The notes under the pieces were generated by a model. The model was not told the origin of the DNA. It worked only from the letters and a program-made list of their open reading frames with translations, and searched no databases. A stretch of 5,043 bases of DNA. Source: Phycisphaerae bacterium. Lineage in GTDB: Bacteria; Planctomycetota; Phycisphaerae; UBA1845. Position 1 is the stretch's first letter; each line of letters opens with the position of its first letter. This document shows, in pieces, positions 1-5,043 of this stretch. The position numbers and the translations under genes are program-made. Location of the stretch: the NCBI GenBank assembly GCA_028277545.1, contig JANQGB010000576.1, positions 1 through 5,043 on the forward strand, in the 5' to 3' direction.

Positions 1-832
1 GGTCCAGTTCCGATAGCATCGGGAAGCGCCGCCGCAACTTGTCCGCGGGGATCAACAGCGTGGCGTCCTGCCAGAAACGCTCGGCCTGCTCGCTCAGCCC
101 GCGGCGATGGTGCCCCAAGGCGAGCAGTGCATACCCGTAGCCCGATCGCGCGGACAGGCCATCGCGAAACAGCTCGGCCCGCTCCTGGGACGTAGCCAGG
201 ATGTCGTCGTATTGGCCCATGACCGCTTCGCGAAACAGGCAGAGCAACTCGACCTGGGCTCGCCACGGCTTCGGTGCCTCCCGGGCTGACCGGGACAAGC
301 GATCGATCAAGGCCACCGCGTCGGTGAGTTCGTCGTTGCGCAACATGGCAGCCGCCAGGCCTACCGCAGCCGTATGACGCTGTATCGGCTGTGTCGTGGG
401 ATCCTCGACGGGCAGCTCGTAAATTACCTGGCTGCTTCGGTAGTCCTCGCCGTGGTCGGTGACCGCAGCCAGCCCCAGCAGCCCCTGGGCCCTCAGCCCG
501 GGGTTGTCCACCGGCTTGGACAACAGGTCGGTAAGGGCATCGCAGGCGGCCGGCCACTGCTCCTGCAGGACGGCCTCGTGTGCCCGTGTCCAGCGCCGGG
601 CCTGGCGGATCTGGCGTCTCAGTTCCCAACGCCCCAGCCCAACAACCCACAGCACGAGCACCAGCGGCGCCAGGTTGCTGCACCAGGACGGCAGACCTAA
701 CAGACCCGGACTGGCCAACAGCACGCCGATGGCCACGCCCGAGACCACGTAGAGCGGCAGCCGCATGCTACCCAGCCGCCCGCGGGGCTGAGATCGCCGC
801 ACCAGTTCCTCAATGGCCTGTGCTGTGAGCAT
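1..832 (-). CDS. Membrane-anchored TPR-like helical-repeat protein, partial (N-terminal 277 residues)
   Basis: I do not recognise a specific family. The minus-strand frame is open from an ATG at 832 to the left edge, giving 277 residues with no stop; the C-terminus is outside the window. The protein begins MLTAQAIEEL, followed by a basic stretch and two hydrophobic segments at about residues 25-46 and 53-68, then a basic RRQIRQARR patch. From about residue 80 on it is an alternating Ala/Leu-rich helical region typical of tetratricopeptide-like solenoids, for example around residues 86-104, 112-124, 153-181, 192-213 and 230-260. The last of these contains YALLALGHHRRGLSEQAERF, a TPR-like helix pair. 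I infer an anchored scaffold or protein-interaction role. The start is chosen because an in-frame TGA lies upstream with only TTG between; the ribosome binding site is weak (ACGGG), and Met23 at 766 is an alternative. It is divergent from the pseudopilin-like gene. Confidence 0.82.
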   Translation of the reverse strand, partial: MLTAQAIEELVRRSQPRGRLGSMRLPLYVVSGVAIGVLLASPGLLGLPSWCSNLAPLVLVLWVVGLGRWELRRQIRQARRWTRAHEAVLQEQWPAACDALTDLLSKPVDNPGLRAQGLLGLAAVTDHGEDYRSSQVIYELPVEDPTTQPIQRHTAAVGLAAAMLRNDELTDAVALIDRLSRSAREAPKPWRAQVELLCLFREAVMGQYDDILATSQERAELFRDGLSARSGYGYALLALGHHRRGLSEQAERFWQDATLLIPADKLRRRFPMLSELD

Positions 833-1141
833 CGAACCCGTTTTAGTCGCTGGACGACGTACACGCAAGAATCGGGGACCCCCACGTCAGCAGCGCCTCG
901 AGCTGATCAACGGCCGAAGCTGGCGGTAGAAGAGCAGTAGCGACCGGCGCCGCGCCCCTCCATGGCATCGTCCAGGCGCGGGCGTTACAATGGCGGCCGG
1001 ACGCGATGCGCTCCGATGCGTATCGGACGGTTAGATAGTATGACAGCACTCGATCCGTAGCCGTTGCCGTGGGGAGTGCCGGCTGCGATCTGCGGGGCGA
1101 GAGTAACGAGTCAGCGCTGACATAGCAGTCCTCTTTTCAGG
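833..1141. promoter_or_regulatory. Divergent intergenic region between the TPR-like and pseudopilin-like genes
   Basis: This 309-base stretch holds no convincing gene and must carry the promoters of both flanking divergent genes. On the plus strand a TACAAT at 986-991 could be a -10 box, with a poor ATGGCA (962-967, spacing 18) as -35; it would leave a leader of about 145 bases before the pseudopilin-like gene. A TAGTAT at 1036-1041 is a second weak -10-like match. No clear minus-strand promoter was found. The dyad and direct repeats at 1004-1027 lie between these elements and could be an operator. The promoter boxes are visual matches only, and the sigma-factor preferences of this organism are unknown. 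Confidence 0.3.
1004..1027. repeat. Phased direct repeat overlapping a short dyad (candidate operator)
   Basis: CGATGCG occurs twice, at 1004-1010 and 1014-1020, exactly 10 bases apart, about one helical turn. The second copy lies inside a perfect 6-base inverted repeat, TCCGAT (1012-1017) and ATCGGA (1022-1027), with GCGT between. No T-run follows, so it does not look like an intrinsic terminator. Its place in a divergent promoter region makes a regulator binding site possible, but short repeats of this size also arise by chance in GC-rich DNA. Confidence 0.3.
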
Positions 1142-1660
1142 ATGGCGGACCCCATGGCCCGACCGCGGCGCGTGTTTCCAGTATTGATGATCGGCGTCCT
1201 GGCGACCGGGCTGATCGTGGTCCTGGTGCTGGGCATGCGCTACATTCAGCGCGAGCAGCGCAACACGCCGGCGGCGGACACGGACAATACCTTCCGGCCG
1301 CCTACGTCGGAACGTTCGCTGGAGTTAACCCGGTCCGCCGTCAGATCGGACGGGGTCCTGGCCTTCGGTATCAATCGTTATCGGCTGCGGCTGGAACGCT
1401 TGCCCACGAGCCTCGAGGACCTGATCCGCCGCCCGCCAGACCTCGAGCCCTACGAGGAGTGGGAGGGGCCGTACGTTACGGCAGGCTTGCTCAGCGATCA
1501 CTGGGGCAACCGCTACCAGTACCGGTCACCCGGCGCACACAACCAGGAGGGCTACGACCTGTGGAGCATGGGCCCGGACGGGCAGGACGGCACGCCCGAC
1601 GACATCGGCAACTGGATGGCTACTGGCCGTCGGGCGACCAGCCCAGCGGATGAGCCGTAA
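1142..1660 (+). CDS. GspG-like (type II secretion major pseudopilin C-terminal domain) single-span protein
   Basis: 172 residues, ending at TAA 1658-1660. A basic RPRR (7-10) precedes one hydrophobic helix at about 12-31, a polar linker at about 35-65, and then a domain recognisable as the GspG C-terminal fold. The matches are a helix with LPTSLEDLIRRP (87-98), EGPYV (108-112), DHWGNRYQYRSPG (119-131; family form DPWGNPYQY.SPG), YDLWSMGPDGQDG (138-150) and DDIGNW (153-158). The Asp-rich loop corresponds to the calcium-binding loop of GspG/PulG pseudopilins. The usual prepilin leader and the G-F-T-L-x-E methylation site are absent, so this is probably an inner-membrane-anchored relative rather than a processed pseudopilin. 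No other secretion genes are nearby. The start is uncertain: ATG 1142 has no clear ribosome binding site, while ATG 1154 has AGGA (1139-1142) 11 bases ahead. Confidence 0.8.
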   Translation: MADPMARPRRVFPVLMIGVLATGLIVVLVLGMRYIQREQRNTPAADTDNTFRPPTSERSLELTRSAVRSDGVLAFGINRYRLRLERLPTSLEDLIRRPPDLEPYEEWEGPYVTAGLLSDHWGNRYQYRSPGAHNQEGYDLWSMGPDGQDGTPDDIGNWMATGRRATSPADEP

Positions 1661-1764
1661 GGTTGACGCACGTCTAATTGACTGTCGAGGACATACGGAC
1701 AACGACAGCAGGGTACTATATCGGGTGGCGCTGGTGTAGTGCCTGAGAGGTTCCGGCGTTGTCA

Positions 1765-1794
1765 GTCGACGCGTACAGGCTGCGTCGTCGACGC
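1765..1794. repeat. Repeated GTCGACGC with internal dyads
   Basis: GTCGACGC occurs at 1765-1772 and again at 1787-1794, 22 bases apart. The second copy is part of the near-palindrome GCGTCG-T-CGACGC (1782-1794). CGACGC of the first copy (1767-1772) can also pair with GCGTCG (1782-1787) across a 9-base loop. Alternative foldings are therefore possible. The function is unknown; a protein-binding site or a transcript-end structure are both conceivable. Confidence 0.4.
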
Positions 1795-1804
1795 TGGGCG
1801 TCCG

Positions 1805-1822
1805 CGCGAACTGAAGTTCGCG
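1805..1822. terminator. Perfect 7-bp hairpin without T-run, possible bidirectional terminator
   Basis: CGCGAAC (1805-1811) and GTTCGCG (1816-1822) form a perfect stem closing a TGAA loop. It lies about 145 bases past the stop of the pseudopilin-like gene and about 80 bases past the permease stop on the opposite strand, so one structure could serve both convergent transcripts. No T-rich tail follows on either strand, which weakens a factor-independent terminator call. Confidence 0.3.
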
Positions 1823-1902
1823 GCTCGTTACGATCCAGCTGTGTTGTGGGCGAAACAATGAGTCTCGTGCACGCCGCCTCAGGCAGGATGCCGCCGGCTG
1901 CG

Positions 1903-2874
1903 TTAGCCCACTTCGCGACGCTGGAACATGGCCACGCCGATCATGAGCATGGCGAAGACCAACAGGGCGCTGTAGGCGCTGGCCATGCCGAGGTACTTCC
2001 ACGGGATCGGTATATCGGCCGAGACGGCATCGATGACCCAGTAGAGTCCGAGGTTGGGCAGGATGCCGTAGAACGTTGCTGCCAGAGCCGACTCGTCGGC
2101 AAACTGACCCAGGGCGAAGTCCGAGATCAGCCCCATGATGGTGACCAGGACACAGACCAGCAGGGTCATTACCTGGCTGAGCCTGGTGGAGGCCGCCAGC
2201 GCCACCGCCGCCAGCACCATTACCGCCAGCATCACCAGAAAGCCGGTCTGAAACAGGTCGAGCTTCAGGATCTGGGCGCCGTAGTCCTCCTGCAGTTCCC
2301 AGGTCTTACCCCAGACGCCCACCAGCAGCACGGCAGCCGTCAGCAGTGGCGTGACCACGGCCAGGCAAGTGGACGAGAACTCCATACCGGAAAAGTAGTT
2401 AAGGAATGCCGCGGTCAGCAGGGCGATGACCACGGCCCCGAATCCGAACACCAGGACCGGCTGATCCCAGTGCTGGGCGGAGGTCTGGAGCACCTGGTGC
2501 CGCATGGTCATCAGAAAGACCAGGAAGCACAGGTAGAAGGCCAACATCAGGGCGGCCATCAAGCCCGCGTACTTGCCGACGATGAGGACCGTCCGGGAGA
2601 TTGGCTTGCTAACCACCGTCATGACCGTCTTGTTCTCAATTTCACGGGTCAAAACACCGGTGGCGCTGAAAACCGACAAGAACAAACCGGTGAGCAGCAA
2701 CGTAGAAAGTCCGACCTCTAGGAGGAGTTTGTCGTCGTCCTCCAAGGTGTAGCCAGCCAAGCCGACGTTCATTATGAACAGGAACGTGGCGATGAAGAGC
2801 ACGACGCCGTAGATCGGCTGGCGAATCGTCTCCAGAAACGTGTTGACGGCGATGTTATAGAACCTGGAGAACAT
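1903..2874 (-). CDS. ABC-2 type transporter permease subunit
   Basis: An integral membrane subunit of an ABC transporter, expected to pair with a cytoplasmic ATPase that is not in this window. From ATG 2874 it is 323 residues, ending at TAA (1903-1905). It opens MFSRFYNIAVNTFLETIRQP, the cytoplasmic amphipathic start typical of ABC-2 permeases. Hydrophobic segments lie at about residues 22-42, 52-75, 104-123, 141-160, 169-188, 211-229, 234-252 and 297-316. The conserved loop after the second helix is clear: TREIENKT (76-83), SKPISR (89-94) and GKYAG (100-104). The substrate cannot be told. An upstream TTG at 2889 is an alternative start, but AAGGAG (2891-2896) is only 1 base from that TTG and 16 from the ATG, so neither spacing is ideal. 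The ATG is preferred because the family-like sequence starts there. It is divergent from the HflK-like gene. Confidence 0.9.
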   Translation of the reverse strand: MFSRFYNIAVNTFLETIRQPIYGVVLFIATFLFIMNVGLAGYTLEDDDKLLLEVGLSTLLLTGLFLSVFSATGVLTREIENKTVMTVVSKPISRTVLIVGKYAGLMAALMLAFYLCFLVFLMTMRHQVLQTSAQHWDQPVLVFGFGAVVIALLTAAFLNYFSGMEFSSTCLAVVTPLLTAAVLLVGVWGKTWELQEDYGAQILKLDLFQTGFLVMLAVMVLAAVALAASTRLSQVMTLLVCVLVTIMGLISDFALGQFADESALAATFYGILPNLGLYWVIDAVSADIPIPWKYLGMASAYSALLVFAMLMIGVAMFQRREVG

Positions 2875-3118
2875 GGGTGGTTTCTGCAAACTCCTTCCGG
2901 GCTTCGATATACGTTCGCCGGCCGCGCCGATACGGGCTTGGCAATGACGGTTGAGTCAAGTATTGTAAGCACCCATTCGCCCCGGACAAGGCCCGACTGC
3001 ATGGTCGTCCGAGCGCGGTTGACCGGTGGTCAGGCCGAACGCGCGGCGTCACGCGTGTCGGCGTTGACTGTCTGGGGCGTGAATCTGAACGCGACTGCGA
3101 GTTGAACGGAAACCGCTG
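2875..3118. other. Divergent intergenic region between permease and HflK-like genes
   Basis: These 244 bases separate divergent starts and should contain promoters for both genes. The candidate permease promoter at 2962-2989 and the AAGGAG at 2891-2896 lie here. On the plus strand, TTGACT at 3064-3069 resembles a -35 box but has no suitable -10 at the right distance. The HflK-like start is preceded only by a weak ACGGA (3106-3110). No small gene or RNA gene was recognised. Confidence 0.5.
2962..2989 (-). promoter_or_regulatory. Candidate sigma70-like promoter for the ABC permease
   Basis: Read on the minus strand, TTGTCC (2984-2989) and TACAAT (2962-2967) are separated by 16 bases. The -10 matches the consensus at five of six positions and the -35 at four. 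Transcription would start near 2955, leaving a leader of about 80 bases before the permease start. Visual match only; no equally good pair was found for the HflK-like gene on the plus strand. Confidence 0.3.
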
Positions 3119-5043
3119 ATGCCCGACACCTCGTCTTCCACTTCCAGCGACCGGAGGGGCCAACTGGTTTGCGCCTTCGGTCTGATCGTCCAGTTGTGTG
3201 TCTTCGGAGGCATCTTTGCCCTGGGTTGGTTGCAGGGCTCCGATGCAATCGCCAGCGAGGCGATCCACCTGGCTGGCGGGGCCTTGATCTGGCTGTGCCT
3301 TCTGGTGGTGTTCTCCCAGCGCAAACGGGCCAACGCCGAAGCCTTCGAGACTGATGAACTTCGCCGGGCCGCGGAGGCGGGAGCCTCGACCGCGATTTTC
3401 GAGGCTGCCGACGAGACACTCCACCTGGAGCGACACCGGCTGCGGTGGATGTACCGTTGGTTCCTGCCGGGGTTCGCGGTTCTGCTGGCGATCATTCACA
3501 TTGGCATATACGTCGCCTGGCACGTCCAGTTCGCCGTGCCGCTGGATGACGAGACGTGGGGCCGGGCGGCGAATCCCTCACTGGCCGCGGTCGTAATGGC
3601 CTTCGTGGGCTTCCTCTGCTTCCTGTTCTCGCGCTACGCGGCGGGAATGGCCCGCCAGCCGGAGTGGCGCATGCTGCGGGCGGCGGCGACCTACCTGACC
3701 GGCAACGCCGTGGCCTGCTTCCTGGTCGTGGTGGCGTTGGGGCTGGAACTGCTGCAGGTCTCCCTGGCGGAGCCGCTTGCCGTCTACGTGATCCGGGTGA
3801 CCATGCTCGTGCTGGGCATCGAATTCGCGATCAACTTCGTGATGGACCTCTACCGCCCCCGGAGTCCGGACGAGGAGCCTCGCCCGGGCTTCGACTCGAG
3901 ACTGCTGGCTCTGGTCAGCGAACCTGGCGGTATCGCCCGCTCGATCGCCGACGCGATCAACTATCAGTTCGGCTTCGAGGTCTCCGCCACCTGGTTCTAC
4001 CAACTTCTGCAGCGGTCCTTTCTGCCGCTGCTGGTCTTCACCATGGCGGCGCTGGTGGCGCTCTCCAGCGTGGTGATCGTCGATGCGGACCAGGAGGCAG
4101 TGGTTGAGCACTTCGGCAAGCTGCGAGACTCCCGCCCGCTGAAACCCGGTATTCACCTCAAGTGGCCTTGGCCCGTCGACCGGGTCTATCGCCACAGTGT
4201 TCTACGCGTGCGCCCGCTGATGGTGGGCAGCTATGCGGAGGAAGAGGCGGAGAAGGAGCGGGTGTCGACCGGCAAAGAGGTGATTCTCTGGACCGAGAAG
4301 CACGAGTTCTCGCCGCACATGATGGTTCTGGTGGCCACCCCAGAGGAGACCGATCTGGCGATCAGCCGAGCGCGGGAGCCGGAGGGAACCGCGGGTCGCG
4401 GCCGAGCGGCGGGTGTCAGCATGCTGATGTGCTCGGTGGCTATTCAGTACCAGGTGACCAGCCTGACCGACTACCTGTACAACTATCAGGATCCCGAGGC
4501 GGTCATGGAGGCGGTTGCCTACCAGGCGCTGACCGACTACGCCTCGTCGGTGGACATCGAGACGGTGGTCGGCCCGGGACGCGAGGAGTTCGAGGAGGGA
4601 CTCAACGCAGAGATAGAGCGGAAGATCGCCGACCTGGAGCTACCGCTGGGCATCGAGGTGGTGTTCGTGGGATTGCAGGGTGCCCACCCGCCGTCCGAAG
4701 ACGAGGTGGCCAAGAAGTTCCAGGATGTTGTGGCCGCTGAGAAGCGGAAGGACGCGGCCATAGAGACTGCCCGGGGAAAGGCTGAGCTGACCAAGACCAA
4801 CGCGGCCGGCAGCGTAGAGAGGGCCGGCGAACTCGTTGACGCCATCGTGGCCATGGACAGGCTGGAAAGCGACCCCGCTTCATCGGAAGAGGCCCGCCTG
4901 GCCGCCCAGCAGAAGGTCAACGAATTGCTGATGGGTGACCTGGCCAAGGGCATCAGGCCGATGAGCGGTCAGGCTGCCGCCGGCATCGCCGACGCCCGGG
5001 CATCACGCGCCGCCCTGCTCAGCGAGGCCAGGTCCAAGCAGCG
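3119..5043 (+). CDS. hflK: HflK-like SPFH/band 7 protein with N-terminal multi-helix membrane domain, partial (641 residues, C-terminus missing)
   Basis: The frame is open from ATG 3119 to the right edge. An in-frame TGA at 3086-3088 makes 3119 the first canonical start. Residues 1-300 hold about six hydrophobic helices (near 15-37, 47-66, 114-136, 153-173, 193-213, 219-243), with a charged, probably soluble stretch at 68-110. A seventh helix (300-320) leads into the SPFH domain at about 320-535. The domain starts DADQEAVVEHFGK (322-334), then LKPGIHLKWPWPVDRVYR (341-358), AIQYQVT (441-447) and DYLYNYQDPEAV (451-462), and ends with GLQGAHPPSEDEVAKKFQDV (518-537), as in HflK rather than HflC. 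A charged coiled-coil-like segment follows (538-641). E. coli HflK, with HflC, surrounds FtsH protease in the inner membrane and modulates turnover of membrane proteins; a similar role is inferred here. E. coli HflK is about 419 residues with one helix, so this version is much larger. An insert at about 370-435 is also unlike E. coli HflK. Confidence 0.87.
   Translation, partial: MPDTSSSTSSDRRGQLVCAFGLIVQLCVFGGIFALGWLQGSDAIASEAIHLAGGALIWLCLLVVFSQRKRANAEAFETDELRRAAEAGASTAIFEAADETLHLERHRLRWMYRWFLPGFAVLLAIIHIGIYVAWHVQFAVPLDDETWGRAANPSLAAVVMAFVGFLCFLFSRYAAGMARQPEWRMLRAAATYLTGNAVACFLVVVALGLELLQVSLAEPLAVYVIRVTMLVLGIEFAINFVMDLYRPRSPDEEPRPGFDSRLLALVSEPGGIARSIADAINYQFGFEVSATWFYQLLQRSFLPLLVFTMAALVALSSVVIVDADQEAVVEHFGKLRDSRPLKPGIHLKWPWPVDRVYRHSVLRVRPLMVGSYAEEEAEKERVSTGKEVILWTEKHEFSPHMMVLVATPEETDLAISRAREPEGTAGRGRAAGVSMLMCSVAIQYQVTSLTDYLYNYQDPEAVMEAVAYQALTDYASSVDIETVVGPGREEFEEGLNAEIERKIADLELPLGIEVVFVGLQGAHPPSEDEVAKKFQDVVAAEKRKDAAIETARGKAELTKTNAAGSVERAGELVDAIVAMDRLESDPASSEEARLAAQQKVNELLMGDLAKGIRPMSGQAAAGIADARASRAALLSEARSKQ

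Larger units (their letters stand above)
1661..1902. other. Convergent intergenic region rich in short palindromes
   Basis: This stretch of about 240 bases separates two genes that converge on it. No coding frame here looks genuine and no stem followed by a T-run is present, so classical intrinsic terminators are not obvious for either gene. It does contain several inverted repeats: CTGTCG/CGACAG at 1682-1687 and 1703-1708, a dyad around 1765-1794, and a compact hairpin at 1805-1822. Any of these could help end transcription from one or both sides. Confidence 0.5.

Noticed and set aside
107..828. Overlapping plus-strand open frames
   Set aside because: They are antisense to the TPR-like gene, whose frame is open across all 832 bases and gives a coherent protein with membrane segments. 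The plus-strand products are low-complexity Pro/Gln/Arg-rich.
843..1049. A 68-residue minus-strand open frame just upstream of the TPR-like gene
   Set aside because: It has no recognisable domain or clear ribosome binding site and falls in the region expected to hold promoters. A small leader gene cannot be excluded but is not supported.
1661..1902. Possible integron attC-like or attachment site
   Set aside because: The palindromes lack the paired core sites expected of attC, and there is no integrase, cassette array or flanking direct repeat to support recombination.
1759..2721. A 320-residue plus-strand open frame
   Set aside because: It lies almost wholly antisense to the ABC permease, whose conserved motifs are clear. 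Its product is dominated by His, Gln, Gly and Asp, as expected for the complement of a membrane-protein gene, and resembles no family.
2855..3523. A 222-residue minus-strand open frame and shorter overlapping ones
   Set aside because: They overlap the start of the HflK-like gene, the divergent spacer and the permease start, and encode polar Arg/Ser/Pro-rich sequence with no recognisable domain.
3578..4195. A 205-residue minus-strand open frame
   Set aside because: It is antisense to the membrane helices and the start of the SPFH domain of the HflK-like gene; its His/Gln/Arg-rich composition is typical of a shadow frame.
4162..4740. A 192-residue plus-strand open frame
   Set aside because: It is a frame-shifted reading of the SPFH domain, Gly/Arg-rich, while the correct frame shows conserved HflK motifs.

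Overview
This is a GC-rich bacterial window with four protein-coding genes in mixed orientation and no RNA gene, CRISPR array or transposase. The best guess for the source is a planctomycete (perhaps the Phycisphaerae side) or a related lineage. That rests on a very large HflK-type SPFH protein with a multi-helix membrane domain in front, and on an isolated pseudopilin-GspG-like protein lacking a normal prepilin signal, a combination I associate with planctomycetes. This is inference from protein style; no marker gene is present.

Layout: (1) Bases 1-832, minus strand: the N-terminal 277 residues of a membrane-anchored, helical-repeat (TPR-like) protein that runs off the left edge. (2) Bases 833-1141: a divergent intergenic region with a short dyad and a 10-bp-phased direct repeat. 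(3) Bases 1142-1660, plus strand: a GspG-like single-span protein. (4) Bases 1661-1902: a convergent intergenic region rich in short palindromes. (5) Bases 1903-2874, minus strand: an ABC-2 type transporter permease. (6) Bases 2875-3118: a second divergent intergenic region with a candidate promoter for the permease. (7) Bases 3119-5043, plus strand: the first 641 residues of an HflK-like SPFH protein, open to the right edge.

All four products look membrane-bound. The HflK-like protein should work in quality control of membrane proteins, by analogy with HflK/HflC and FtsH, and an HflC-like partner may follow beyond the right edge. The permease needs an ATPase that is not visible here. Nothing shows that the four genes form one pathway; no two neighbours share a strand, so no operon can be seen within the window. 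I did not find a convincing new system. The most distinctive items are the HflK membrane fusion and the pseudopilin-like protein without a prepilin motif.
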